The notes under the pieces are model-generated. The model was not told the origin of the DNA. It was given only the letters and a program-made list of their open reading frames with translations, and ran no database searches. A stretch of DNA of 64,000 bases from Anaspis maculata (taxonomy: Eukaryota > Arthropoda > Insecta > Coleoptera > Scraptiidae). Below are positions 35,259 to 46,949 of this stretch, in pieces; the stretch's first letter is position 1; each line of letters starts with the position of its first letter. The stretch is taken from NCBI GenBank assembly GCA_949128115.1, contig OX421963.1, positions 38,547,979 through 38,611,978 on the forward strand. The letters run 5' to 3'. The translations under genes and the position numbers were made by a program.

Positions 35259-35519
35259 CTAAAAATGATTGGGCATTTTTTGTAGGTGTATGCCTACATA
35301 CATACATACATACATAATCGGCTCCTCTTCCACCGATTTGGTGTACCAACAGGTCTTGTTCGGTTTACTGTACCAACAAAGCTGAGCAGCTGAACCACTT
35401 CTGTCCATGCAATGTCTCTCTTTCATTATTTCCACTGAGACATTCCATGTTGTTATTGGTCTTCTTTTCGGTCTATGCCCTGCTGCTTCGGCATCCCACA
35501 CCTTCACTCTCCTTGACAT
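35259..35519 (-). pseudogene. Retrotransposon-like ORF fragment, minus strand
   Basis: The minus-strand frame starting at 35519 reads MSRRVKVWDAEAAGHRPKRRPITTWN and a following VSVEIMKERHCMDRSGSAAQ. It resembles the C-terminal tail of insect non-LTR elements (RRPKTTW ... DR). An (ATGT)n microsatellite interrupts its end at 35297-35316. Partial and probably dead. Confidence 0.4.
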
Positions 35520-36489
35520 GTCTCCTCCACCTCAACAGTTCCTGCTTGTATTTCCGTGTTTCTGCTGGTTGCACCTTCATTTCTTCTTAAATACTTCATA
35601 TCTGGCTGTACCTCAAGACAGTGTTTGCCGAGTTGTTTGCACATAATGATTTGGTTTTATGGATTATCATCATCTTCGTTTCCTTAGAACCACCAAAGTA
35701 TAAATTGGCAGTATTGGCACTGCAAGACCTGCAAATATTGGTTGTGAAAGCAAATCAAACTGCTCTGTTTCATTGTCGCAATACCTTGTTCGATTAGATA
35801 GTGAAAATACCGGAATATTGAATGTAGAATGGATCAGTCGCCCGAAGTGCGGCTCTTTGGGTGTCCCTGATTCTTGATGTGTACAAGAAAGATTGCATCA
35901 GGAATTCAAGAGTCGCTGCAGTGTGTCTTGGGGGGGATTGCCAACTGAAGTTCTCCCATCCCATCCGTGGAGTCCATTACCTGCTCAAAATGACATTTTT
36001 AATACCAAAACTTTACATTTTACAACAACAACAACAACAACAACTTTGTTTGCTTACGTAGCAAAAAATGATAGAGCATTTTTCTTAGGTATATATTGTA
36101 AATGGCAAAGCAGATCGACCAGGGAAATAAAACACCAACTATTCAAGTATTTACAAGTACTTACCGTTTGTGTTTTGAAGAACAATCATTGAACAATGGA
36201 TTAACATAACCTCAAAATCTTCACAACAATAACAACGTAACCGCTGGCAGCGCATTGCGCTGATTGCGCTCGCCTGTAGCCTGCAGTGGCCGGCAGGTAA
36301 GTTGGCAGCCAACGCTGAGTTTTTAAATTCCCTAAATCTAGTGATTATTAGCGTTCCCAGCGCCTCTTGCGGAAATGACCGTTTTTTGCTTCAACTTTTT
36401 TTCGGAGTTTGCACACCGTATAGCAACGCAAAAATCGCTACATCGTGCTTCAACCACACCCAAAGATCAAAATCCATCTTACACCAATA
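35520..36489. other. Spacer with microsatellite and dispersed repeat
   Basis: (AAC)n lies at about 36022-36042. The 36407-36450 block is the inverted partner of 29541-29581. No gene recognised; ORFs are short and unsupported. Confidence 0.4.
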
Positions 36490-37207
36490 GACCAAGAGCT
36501 AGCAACGTTTTATTTACCTCATAAGCAAAATGCGGTTTGACTTCTGGGGCATCTAGAGATTATGATGGGCTTCCATAAAATCTTTGTCTTATGAAAAACA
36601 CCCCTTGCTTTCTCACAAGACAAGCAAAGAAATGTGCCAGTTGACAGCAGTATTCAACAGCGGATTTTCTGGGGTTCTTAATCGATATAAATATAAATTT
36701 TATCAGGAATGGATAGATTGAACTATCTTTCAACTAAATTGAATAGGACCGAATCTCGTAATGTATTAGAAACTACCAAAAACTAGACTTTCTCAACTGA
36801 CATGTTGAAGCTAGTAGGCTAGGCCGAGCTGTTTGGATCGCATTTGATGGCCGATTCTCGAATCACGCCCACTAGAAAAACCGGTGCCAACTTCCGTCCG
36901 CTTGGAAATCTGGTTTTTGGTAGTTTCTAATACATTTCGGTGTCCTTTTTCATTCCATTTAGTTAAAAGATAGTTCAACCTATCCATTCCTGATAAAATT
37001 GATATTTATATCGATTAAGAACTCCAGAAAATCCGCTGTTGAATACTGCTGTCAAATGGCACATTTCTTTGCTTGTCTTGTGAGAAAGCAAGGGGTGTTT
37101 TTCATAAGACAAAGATTTTATGAAAGCTCATCATGATCTCTTCATGCCCCAGAAGTCAAACCGCATTTTGCTTATGAGGTAAATAAAACGTTGCTAGGTC
37201 TTGGTCT
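36490..37207. repeat. Foldback element, 0.72 kb, arms about 300 bp
   Basis: GACCAAGAGCTAGCAACG at the left pairs with CGTTGCTAGGTCTTGGTC at the right. Matched inner blocks include AAAACACCCCTTGCTTTCTC / GAGAAAGCAAGGGGTGTTTT and GGTAGTTTCTAATACATT with its partner. The centre is near 36850. Confidence 0.85.
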
Positions 37208-37446
37208 ACAACTCTGTAACTGCTTTGACATCAGAAACTGTCAGAAACATCAGGCTTTTTTTTTATCAAACACAGTGAGCACCTACCCTGATGTGAGCAC
37301 AAAAATTAAGCGGCAAGGGGAAAGACAACATTGCTTCATATCAGCTGGTATAGCTGACAGAGTATTAACACTGACACTGACTGGCAGCTGTAATAGCTGA
37401 AGTGTCTGGGTATTTTTAATTTTAAAAAACGTAAAAACAAAATTCC

Positions 37447-37490
37447 AAGGCCTGCTTTGTTGCAAATAAAAGCTGAATGCATAATAGATG
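37447..37490. repeat. Dispersed repeat fragment, inverted copy of 28717-28760
   Basis: CCTGCTTTGTTGCAAATAAA and AGCTGAATGCATAATA form the reverse complement of the block following MITE copy 2. Confidence 0.55.
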
Positions 37491-37844
37491 CTCTACCATC
37501 GCTTAAAATATTGCCAAAAAATGTGTAACACTCTGTATACTAGTTTCGCCACCCGTGAGTTCTTTATTGTTGTTGAAGATTGTTTATATTAGACCATACC
37601 GTCTTCAAATCTCGTCGGCATCGAGCTGAAATAGATAAGATTCGATTAACGCAAGAACAAGCTTGATATGTTAACCCGTTCGGAAGATATGGAATATTTA
37701 GGAAAAATTTGCTATACGCCACTACGTCTGGCGGAGCTTGAAAATAGGGGTCGCTTATTTTTCATCAGAGGTTATAAATCAATGGAAATAAAAAATGCTG
37801 GACATGTCCAATCCACTGTAGCACGCACAAGAAATGTCTGACGT

Positions 37845-38100
37845 AAAAAGACCAGCAAGTTTGTAATCCCGGCGGTAGCTCGGTGGGTTCCTTCTCTGGC
37901 TTCAAACCCAGAGGTCCGGAGTTCAAATCCCGCTGGGGCAGGTGGCTTTTCTCTATGCGCTCTCAAGTACTTTGGCGTGTACTAACCGAGCGGTCGCGTC
38001 AAGGGAAAAAGGGTCAGAGGAAGTCACCGCAAGGGCGCTAATGAGCTAGTACTCGATGCGCCCATAAACACCCAATTAAAAAAAAAAGACCGGCAAGTTT
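37845..38100 (+). mobile_element. tRNA-derived SINE (second family) with target-site duplication
   Basis: The body (37863-38082) carries box A GGTAGCTCGGTGGG and box B GAGTTCAAATCCC, then a long unrelated body and a poly(A) tail at 38077-38087. AAAAAGACCAGCAAGTTT (37845-37862) and AAAAAGACCGGCAAGTTT (38083-38100) flank it with one mismatch. It differs in sequence from the SINE at 18031, so two SINE lineages are present. Confidence 0.88.
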
Positions 38101-38478
38101 TTCACCACCATGGATTCTGTATGTCCTACGCCTTGAGAGCTGAATGTCATGCAGGCTCCCCATTTATTGCAAAGTAAAATTTTAGTCTCAAATTAAAATT
38201 CAATTCACGCACCCTTGGCTTGGAAAGTGGGTCGAAATATTTCGGTCTTGAGTGTTACTTCTAGAAAAACAGCCTCATTCAGAGCATAACTTCCTTAAGG
38301 GTTTCTGATTGTGACTAAAAACGTGGTTTACGGCAAGTGGTTTTAGAGCTTTTTTCTGAAATAAAAATTCAAATTCGGAATGCACGACACACACACGCGA
38401 ATTCTGGCCGACTCGACGAAATATCAATTGTCAGAGCAATATGACAGCGTGTCAGGGCTCATGTAAGGGCCGTTTATC
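38101..38478. other. Gene-free spacer
   Basis: No gene, RNA or bounded repeat recognised; a short (AC)n run occurs at 38386. Confidence 0.4.
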
Positions 38479-41400
38479 TATAGTAGTCCGGCGGCTTAGT
38501 AGATGGATCATGCACTTTGTGCCGAAGCCAATTTTATTTAATTTTTGTGAAATATGGTTAAGAATGAAAGTTTTGAGGGGTGGAGCCATTTTCAATTTTT
38601 ACCAGGGGGGGAGGGGGAGGGGGTTGTTCTGGCTTTTTGGGGGCTTTTTGGACCTTTTCTTTTGCACTCGATGTTGTAAGCGAAAGCAAGGTGTTTTCTA
38701 GATCTGTGATATGTCCAGAGTTTTTTAAGTGGTGTAGCCACCCCCTTCCTCTCTTGGGAGGGGGCTGGTGGGCTCAAGTTGACACATGTGGCCGATTTTC
38801 ACTTTTTATTTGATTTCGAACCAATATCGGCGAGTTTGGTATCGTTTCCGACTAAATCACATCTTCTTAACTCAACCATGACTCAAAAAAATCGATAACA
38901 ACAAGTTTAAACAAGTTGTGCAGAGAATATCATGTTTTTTTGTGCTCCTATTTGAAGACATTTTTTGGGGGTGTTTTAGACATCTGTGGTTAAATTCCAT
39001 TTCAGGTCTATTATTTTGAACTATTTTGAACCTAAGGAACGTATTTGAGCACAGTCTTTTGTTTTGGAAAAAATTTAAAAAAATGTTTTCCAAACTTGCT
39101 TTGAGCAAATTTTTTGATAATTCACCAACAACGTCTGAAAGGTTATGAGAGTTTATAGTTGTGGTCTGTGATCTTTTTGAAGGGTCCTGCGGGGGTGGAA
39201 AGCAACCGTAATCCCAAATGGCGGGAGCCGCCCTTGATGGGGGTGTAGAATCTGAGCGGGGGGGGGGGGTTAAATATTTTATTCATAATTTATGAACGGG
39301 CTAGAAACAATCTTTCCACGGTTTCTGATCCTATAAAAGATCTGAAAGGTTATAAAAGTTCATAATTGTGGTCTGTAGTGTTCTAAAGGAGTTCTGCGGG
39401 TTGGAAAGGAACCATAATCCCAGAGGGCGGGAGCCTTGATTGGGTGTAGAATCTGGGGGGCGGAGGGGTGAAAATTTTTACTCAAAATCTATGAACGGGC
39501 TAGAAACAATCTTTGTTCTGTTTTTCTGTTTCTGTTTATTTCGCTAAAATTGATTTCGAACAAAACTCAAGAGAAGGGGGGGGGGAATTTTCAATTTTGG
39601 GCTTGTCGACTATTCAAAGATCGCTACTGAAGCAGCACTAGCGGCAGTAACTTGAATTTTGCGTGAGTTTTGCAGGGATGATTGGACATTTACACCAGGT
39701 CTGTGCATCATCGAACCCTCGAGCAGGTGAGGAAATAAAGAACCCTCAGATACGTGGTTCGGCCTTTCAGGCCTCATCAGTGAGGGAAGAATCTCCAAGC
39801 AAGGATGCTTGATGATACACAGACCCGACACGATATCTACTTTGAATAATCGTAAACGCAGTAGAAATATTAATCGACACCTCCTGTTGATAGAACAGTA
39901 AACAATTGGAAAAAAAATGGACGCGTGAATTTTAGCCCCCTAATTTGATGCTTTCGCCATGCAGGCTGGAAGAACACAGCTTCGCACCAGGCACTACCCA
40001 CGTCCGGTCACCACCACCACTACGGTGAGGACTACGACTTTTGACTTTTACCGCGTTTATGTGTATGAAAATGAGATTTTCTTTCTTCATATTTTATGAA
40101 ATTGAATTCTGCGTGAGTTCTGCGAAGATGATTGGACATTTTCACCACGTCTGTGCACCTTCGAACGCCCAACAACATCAGCAACATTTTTTAACACATA
40201 CATAATTAGATAAACTCTATTGAAAAAACGGCAGCTGATCCACCAAGCTTACTTCTAGAAAACACATCGGCAAAAGCTTGAAATATAAAAATTAACGCAA
40301 CTGTGTTCTGTATTTTAAATATGGACAAGCGTTCAATCATCATTTTCGCATCCACTGCAAACCATGAAATAGCCGACAAGCTCGAAATGAAGGGAAAAAA
40401 TCAATCCTCCAACAAAATTGAGAAACGCCTCTGCTGCTCAAAGACTCCTAGACTTGTTGCTGAATGATGAAAGCATTCTCGACCAGCCATTCTCCTATAA
40501 AATGCATGAAAAGTGTATAAAAAGCTCTGAATTGAAAAAAAACTGCCGAACCTCGCATCTGAACCTCTCAATGTAGAATGGGAATGCCTCCCCTTATCAA
40601 AATCCTTCTACTAGATTACATATCATACAAACCTTCTATGTTGATATATGTTACAACAAAAGTAGCCATCAAGGTGAAAATCAGAAAATCTCTCCCCCTA
40701 CTACCCTCCTTCAAGAAGATGAGAGTGATTACAACAAAAACAGCTAGCAAGCCCGAAACTAATCCCCTTTCCTTGAGATTGTGATTGATGTGAGCCCAAT
40801 TTCACTAACATACCTACTCCAATAAGATCATAAAATCAGAAATCATGAAAAAATTGTCTCTTCATAAATTGCCTGTTTATAAATTATGAGTCCCTGCTTG
40901 AGCGTTCGATGGTGCACAGACTTGGTGGAAAAATGTCCAATCACCCTCGCGAAACTTGGGTTGCTGCTGTTGCTGTAGCGATTCTCAAATAGTCACCAAG
41001 CCCAAGACTTCCCCCGTTTGAGTTTGGTTCAAGACCAATTTGACGAAAACAAATAGGATCAGAAACCGTGAAAAGATTGTTTCTAGCCCGTTCATAAATT
41101 ATGAATGAAATATTTCACCCCCCTCCCCTCCAGATTCTACACCCCCATCAAAGGCGGCTCCCGCCCTTTTGGGAATACGGTTGCTTTTCACCCCCGCAGG
41201 ACCCTTCAAAAAGATCACAGACCACAACTATAAACTTTCATAACCTTTCAGACGTTGTTGGTGAATTATCAAGAAATTTGCTCAAAGCAAGTTAAGAAAA
41301 CTTTTTTTTTTATTTTTTCCAAAACAAAAGACTGTGCTAAAAAATGTTCCCTAGGTTCAAAATACTTCAAAATAATAGACCTGAAATGGAATTCAACCAC

Positions 41401-41915
41401 AAATGTCTAAAACACTCCTAAAAAATTTCTTCAAATAGGAGCACAAAAAAACATGATATTCTCTGTACAACTTGTTTAAACTGGTCACTATCGATTTTTT
41501 TGAGTCATGGTTGAGTTCAGAAGATGTGATTTAGTCGGAAACGATACCAAACTCGCCGATATTGGTTCGAAATCGAAGAAAAAGTGAAAATCGGCCACAT
41601 GTGTCAACTTGAGCCCCCCAGCCCCCTCTCAAGAGGGGAAGGGGGTGGCTACACCACTTAAAAAAGTCCGGATATATCACAGATCTAGAAAACACCTTGC
41701 TTCCGCTTACAACATCGAGTGCAAAAGAAAAGGTCCAAAAAGCCCCCAAAAAGCCAGAACAACCCCCTCCCCTTCCCCCCCTAGTGAAAATTGAGAATGG
41801 CTCCACCCCTCAAAACTTTCATTCTTAATCATATTTCACAAAAATAAAATAAAATTGGCTTCGGCACGAAATGCAGAATTCATTTGAAATATGGCTTTAA
41901 GCCGCCGGACTATAG
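38479..41915. repeat. Large inverted repeat, 3.4 kb, arms 1.0-1.25 kb, with G-runs
   Basis: CTATAGTAGTCCGGCGGCTT at the left mirrors AAGCCGCCGGACTATAG at the right. The arms also share AAAGTTTTGAGGGGTGGAGC, the G-rich tract at 38605-38630 (C-rich at 41760-41785) and CGTCTGAAAGGTTATGA. They run about 38479-39725 and 40895-41915. The left arm has an internal duplication of about 205 bp (39132-39330 and 39336-39520) absent from the right. ORFs inside are palindrome artefacts present on both strands. Confidence 0.82.
39743..39786 (-). ncRNA. Hammerhead ribozyme-like motif (type I layout)
   Basis: On the minus strand: CCCTCA, then CTGATGA, a GGCC-TGAAA-GGCC hairpin, GAA, CCACGTATC, then TGAGGG. 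CCCTCA pairs with TGAGGG (stem I, 6 bp), stem II is a perfect 4-bp hairpin, and the core CUGAUGA ... GAA is intact, with a plausible UC cleavage site right before stem I. The fourth core A (GAAA) is C here and stem III is minimal or absent, so activity is doubtful. Similar small hammerheads occur in Penelope-like elements and retrozymes. Confidence 0.45.
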
Positions 41916-42097
41916 TGGCACCACAAGCTTGACGATGATATATCCTCATTTGATAAAGCAAGAGGTCTATATTATATACCAAGGTTGTGAAAGTATCTGA
42001 GGGATAAAAGGCACTGAAGCTATATTAATTTTCTCGACCGTGGTTTAGGTATGATTTTTTTACTACTAGAAAATCACCATCTTAATTCTAGAACAGG

Positions 42098-42707
42098 TTA
42101 ACCCGTAACTACCGTTAGCGGTCTGACAGACCGGTACGTACTTTTCAAATTTGAATATTGCGCCTAATCAAGGGTATATCTTAGTTTCCGCCTAGCTATG
42201 TATTAATTGGCATTGCATCAATGTGCGCCCGAAGTTAGAAGTGGATGGTCGCATCTGATTAGCGGATAAGAGAGAAAAACATTGTGGTAGTGGTCCGGCA
42301 GACCGGTAACGGTGAGTACGTAACTATTTTTCGCATATTATTTTCCACGGCGGATTTTGTTTTTACGGCTTACGGCATTAATATTTATAGATTAAAACCG
42401 AAATTATGTCTTCTCGGCCTGGTCCATCGCGAGATAACTACCATACCTTATTTTGAGTATGATATTTCATTTATTATAGAATTTTATGATTGTTTTTGTT
42501 ATAACCAGAATAATAAAATTTCCTACTATTTTATTTACTTTTCGGAACCATTAGTTATTCTTGAACATCATCCCGTACCTAAGACCACAAAAACTTTGAT
42601 GAAAAAAAAATGGGGCTCTATTTTAATCGCTATTCTAATTTGCCGGTCTCTCAGACCGTCGGACGGTGACTACGTAACAAAAGTGAGTGACGGTAGTTAC
42701 GGGTTAA
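42098..42707. mobile_element. piggyBac-like non-autonomous element, 602 bp, TTAA flanked
   Basis: TTAA (42098-42101) then CCCGTAACTACCG; at the right CGGTAGTTACGGG then TTAA (42704-42707). This is the piggyBac signature: TTAA duplication and termini starting CCC. Subterminal palindromes GGTCTGACAGACC (42119) and GGTCTCTCAGACC (42644) repeat in both arms. The long ORF at 42284-42739 runs through the right terminus and shows no DDE transposase motif, so I do not regard it as a gene. Confidence 0.85.
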
Positions 42708-42850
42708 TAAAGATGTACTTCACGGACCACGGCTACTAGTAAAAAAAATATTTATGCATTGGGCTTCATTTATCAGTTGGCACTATTTTGGCTTAAGCAA
42801 AGTTGAAAAAAAAACAATTATTCCTAAAAGTTACTATATTTCTTCAGCTC

Positions 42851-43500
42851 TCATGCTCCTAGTCTAGTTAGTTTAATGTTACCATATAAAGTTTTACTCG
42901 TGGTTTTCCCCAAATCCATCTTAATTTGTACATCAGCACCCTTCTCAACTACTGACATCTTATCAACATAATTACTATTCTTCATGTTATACACAATTTC
43001 TAGCTTTGGTACTTCCTCGTCATTCCGGAGTTTCAAATCTTTCATTATCACTTGTCTCATCAGTGGTGGGAACTCCATGAACTTGGGAAGAACTTTGGCT
43101 TTCCTTGACTCCACCTTTCGGCAATAGGCTGCTTCTTCGTCCTTGGGAATCAACTTGTAGTCGGCTTTGTAACTTGCAGAGTTAATCGTGACAGGTTTTG
43201 GCAGAGTCTCTCCGCGGAACGTCTTTTCGACCACCACTTTTACTCGTCGCATTTCCTGCAAAACGCTTCGTTTTCATTTCGGATCAGATAAGACCGAACT
43301 GTACTCACGTCTAAATTTTGGTTAGCAGGGCAAGGCAAGGGGTCCACTTTTAGAATTTTGTAGTAGGTTGGTTCGGGGTACCTTTCGAACAAGTTGCGGG
43401 CCACGATTCGGCCCACGCCGAAATTTTTAAGGTTGCCCACGATTTCCCATAACGTTTTTCCTTTGAAATCGGTTGTTCTTCCAATGTATTTGAACGGCAT
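42851..43500 (-). CDS. mRpS34: Mitochondrial ribosomal protein mS34
   Basis: Two exons on the minus strand: 43500-43309 and 43255-42851, with a 53-bp phase-0 intron (GTGAGT ... TTTTGCAG), 198 residues. The N-terminus MPFKYIGRTTDFKGKTLWEI and the following NFGVGRIVARNLFERYPEP block are characteristic of the MRPS34 family, a metazoan-specific component of the mitochondrial small subunit. Family length is about 190-220 residues, so this looks complete. The C-terminal half is lysine-rich, as expected for rRNA contact. The next base pairs downstream hold a piggyBac-like element (from 42707), close to the 3' end; no clear AATAAA was seen. Imported to mitochondria; no separate cleavable presequence is obvious. 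Confidence 0.9.
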
Positions 43501-44600
43501 TTTGGTTTTCCAAGCGCGTGCGAGGAGCTGCCACTTTTGTGGGTTATGTTTTAAATTTTTTTTGACGTTGACGTTTCACATTGCATTGCGGCGCGGTAGC
43601 AAATATATGTATGCAACCAGTAATACTACTGTTTTGAATGGCGGCGGAGTACATACAGGTGTTCCAAAAGTATCGCATTCCAAACCAGAGCGGTATAATG
43701 ACTATAGGCGATTGAGTGCCCACCTAGGCTACTAGACGTCGGAGTATGTGTTTCTCCCAAAAACGTCCTCGACGATCAAGTACCAAGCTCTACACCAGGT
43801 GGCGTTTTTTAAATGTAAATCGCCTATAATGGTATAATCAACTCGAAAACACGAGAAAAATATCAAAAAAGTAAATAATGACGTTTATTTTTGAATATAA
43901 TGGGGGATCGGAGTGCCGGGCTTCGCCTACCTCTATTTTCGCTAATTAAAGTGATTTTGTGGATAAGTGTTCGTGACAGTAGACTCATCAGTAAAAACTA
44001 AAAATGATTAAAAAAACCGGTAATGACAAGTTTGGTGTCTTTTCCGACTACATTCAATCTTCTAAATTCGAATCCAGATTGTAAATTTGGATGAAAACAA
44101 GTTTGAACAAAGTAACTTGAAAAACCTTTGTTTTTTCTTTGACAATTTTCACTATTTATTTTTCTCTTGTTAGAGGTATTTATCTTTGATATTTTCCAGA
44201 AGCCATTAGATTTAATAAAGTACCTATTCCTCACGAAAATCATTCCGAGACCGGCGAGGTCTGTTGCCCTCGGCTATTATCATAGTTAGAATTCCCTCAA
44301 TACATAAATAGCTATTATACACTCTTATAATAGACGGAAAATAACAATCGCCCACCCCGCCAAATTTATTGAGTGGTCCTGGTCCTATATATACTTATGG
44401 GGTCCCAGCTAAAACAACCCAGCGCAATTTTCTCAGAAAATATCAAGGCACCAAAAAAAATTCAATTGGGGGGAAATCTGACCTTTTAGCTTACTTTTGA
44501 GGGGGCGCCGCTGCTTGTAGGTGCTCTAGTTTCCAAGAAAATGCAATTTCAATCGAGCGAGTCACAAGAATTGAAAAAATTCATGACCGACAAAACAAAA
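43501..44600. other. mS34 upstream region and spacer
   Basis: The mS34 promoter should lie just above 43500 on the minus strand; no TATA box is evident. 43656-43690 carries the inverted copy of the 8655 repeat, and CTATAGGCGATT / AATCGCCTATA (43693, 43817) form a small inverted pair. No further gene recognised. Confidence 0.4.
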
Positions 44601-44604
44601 TACT

Positions 44605-44874
44605 TCAGATGAAAAAAAAACTCTTTGGGCTTTTCATTGATGGTTCAGTAAGCCAGATATTCTGTCTTACAGTCCCGCAACCAAAATAAGCGGAGTTCAT
44701 GACGACCGATTCACTCACCAAATCATGCATTTCGATACCTATTTTGTCCGCAAAATTATTGTACATAACCCGAAATTCTTTGTTCTCTTTGTTCTCAACG
44801 GGCTTGCATAACCCGCAGTTTTTTCCCTTTAAAATCAAGGTGCTTTGCACAGCTTTGAATTTTTTGTAACTCAT
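44605..44874 (-). CDS. Hypothetical 89-residue ORF (weak)
   Basis: The frame reads MSYKKFKAVQSTLILKGKNC and then GLCKPVENKEN, ending in a phenylalanine run. Composition is protein-like (charged, two Cys pairs) and a GTGAGT donor follows HDL, so it could be a first exon. I recognise no family, and neither promoter nor partner exon is found. It may be chance. Confidence 0.2.
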   Translation of the reverse strand: MSYKKFKAVQSTLILKGKNCGLCKPVENKENKEFRVMYNNFADKIGIEMHDLVSESVVMNSAYFGCGTVRQNIWLTEPSMKSPKSFFFI

Positions 44875-44899
44875 CTACTCCCAAATGATCTCAGTATTG

Positions 44900-45320
44900 A
44901 TAGCAAAGACCGTAATCTAGTGGGTATATGAACTTTGCGCACTTATGACGTGCCTCGGGATTGCGCTCTCACGCGTATTTTGAGGTTTCATTCATTGTTT
45001 CTTTTCCACAAGTTACGTCACAAACAGTAAGACGACAAAAGGAAACTCTGCTACGCCAAAATCAGCCGCTAAGTAGAGAACAGTACTTTTTATGATTCAT
45101 TCACATTTCATTGCTCATTGTCGGGTTATACCTGGAAGTAAATAAAGGAAAAGAGACTTGCACGCTTCTCCGTGTCCGAGGGAGGGGGGTCCACCCGTTC
45201 GTATGAATCTGCCTGGTTGAGTTTACTAACCTTTTCTTATTTGGGTGGAATTATGTAATATGACGAAGAGAGGGCCACAGGTTGGCTCGAGTCGATATTT
45301 CTTGTATATGATTACTGTTT
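44900..45320. other. Gene-free spacer
   Basis: No gene or repeat boundary recognised; a short G-run occurs at 45181. Confidence 0.35.
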
Positions 45321-45339
45321 ACTAACCATTGTTCAGTTT

Positions 45340-45357
45340 TGTATGTATGTATGTATC
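45340..45357. repeat. (GTAT)n microsatellite
   Basis: TATGTATGTATGTATCT around 45341-45357. Confidence 0.8.
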
Positions 45358-45466
45358 TGTGGGGTTTGTGATGGGTAATTTCTGGGGAATTTCGGGCGAA
45401 TGCGTTATAGATACTTCTATCTTCCGTTTGCTTACTAAGAGTATGACCAACTCCAACTTCTCTACT

Positions 45467-45660
45467 TATTTATCTCTCACCTGTTTCTTGTTTGTATATT
45501 GTCTATCTACCTATTTATCTCGAATTTGTTTCTTGTTCATTTACCTACACCATTACTTATCATTTGTTTCTTGTTCATTTACCTACACCATTACTCATCA
45601 TTTGTTTCTTGCTGATTCATTTACTTGTTTACCGATCGTTTCTTTATTGTCTATTCATCT
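45467..45660 (+). repeat. Imperfect minisatellite, about 38-bp unit
   Basis: TTTGTTTCTTGTTCATTTAC followed by CTACACCATTACT is repeated (45525, 45563, 45600), with partial units either side. The translated LFIYLHHYLS-like frame is a by-product. Confidence 0.7.
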
Positions 45661-45999
45661 ATCAATTTGATTTCTTCTGTTTGTAAAGTGTAAAATAAAT
45701 TGCTGAGCGTAAAGTTTTCTCCAAAGCGTAAGCGAGAGAGTTTTCTTTTGTTGTTATGTAAATAACTTGTGAACGAAGCAAACGTTTCAAAGAGGTTCAA
45801 GCACCGATTCACGCTGACTTGATCAATGCATTACTGGAGTGACTTCTCTGTCATTCCATCATGATTCATTCATACTTGACTTCTGTTCAGATCATTTGGG
45901 GAGGGATTTTTTCAGCAATCAACCAGGCAATACGCATGTTTTTTTTTTGACGTGTTCTTCCCATGTGTGCCTGTCAGCGAATACGTCACTTCTTCTTTG

Positions 46000-46470
46000 C
46001 TATTAAATTGACAGTTTAACATGTTTCATGATTTCTTGTTTTGTTTTGGTAATCTGATTTTGTGCTCATTTTATTGTTGTAAATTTCTGCATTGTCTAAA
46101 TAATTTGTTAATGATTTTCCTTGTTTCATTTGTTTGTGTTTTGTTGTTCGTCATTCATGTTGTATCATTTTATCCTCGATTTTATCATTGTCAATTTCTT
46201 GTTAATTGTGAGGTGTTTTGAGAAAAGGAACGAATTCAATTTGAAACTTAGCTATTGATTTTCAATAAACATTCATCTTGCTTGCATTTCATCCGCGTTT
46301 CATTCAACAATTCAACCTCATCCCCAAGGACACATTCTCATCTAGAGTAAGAACTCACACAACGTAAGGAAAAGGTAAACGACGTGGGGGAGGGAAGGAA
46401 CAACGACGATCACTGCCAACCATCGAAAAAGGGGTTACACTACAGAAATGGTGCCGTGACCAGGATATAC
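46000..46470 (+). mobile_element. Possible LTR retrotransposon remnant (LTR 3' end and primer-binding site)
   Basis: TGGTGCCGTGACCAGGA at 46449 resembles the primer-binding site region after the 5' LTR of insect BEL/Pao-type elements. It follows an AATAAA-bearing stretch (46263) ending near ACTACA. No gag or pol is visible downstream and the LTR start is not defined. Confidence 0.35.
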
Positions 46471-46503
46471 TACCCCCCCCACTATAATGAGAGGGGGGGG
46501 AGT
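46470..46503. repeat. C-run / G-run palindrome
   Basis: CCCCCCCC at 46473 and GGGGGGGG near 46494 flank ACTATAATGAGA; a strong local hairpin or G-quadruplex candidate. Confidence 0.6.
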
Positions 46504-46949
46504 ATTTGATCGTGCGGAAAAACTAGATGACGACTGATAGGTACCTATATGCGTTTTGAGGACCTATAAGACGATTAAGGACGGCATTTCCTAGTGTTTT
46601 TTCTTTAAACGTGAGTTTCATGAGAATCAGTGGAGTAAGAGACTTGAAAAAAGAAGAATATACTAAAATCTAGAAGCACATCCTTCCTAGAAATTCGGCT
46701 CCCTGGTGTCACACGACGCAAACACGCAATGCAACGCTGACGCTGACGGCGGAACGAGAAGCGTGTGGCAAGACTCGTGTATCTATGAACAAAGCGGAGA
46801 TTGCGCGGACCAATGGGATTCTGGCTTGTCTGGAAACACTCGAGACTGGGTGTTGAGGCGCGGACGAGAGCGCGGACTACAGCGTGAACACCCAGAGAGA
46901 AGTCCAGACAATAATTATTGATTATCCCGTCGCGGTAACACCATATATA

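Noticed and set aside
37868..37942. tRNA gene from box A/box B match
   Set aside because: Followed by a SINE body and poly(A) tail within a target duplication.
38441..38813. ORFs in the 3.4-kb inverted repeat (and mirror ORFs at 41531-41806)
   Set aside because: Same arm read twice; frames depend on G-runs and carry no domain.
42284..42739. 151-codon ORF in the piggyBac-like element
   Set aside because: Runs through the right terminus into flanking DNA and lacks recognisable transposase motifs.
46706..46921. 71-codon ORF in a GC-richer patch
   Set aside because: No homology or splice signals recognised; sits between an LTR-like remnant and a foldback.
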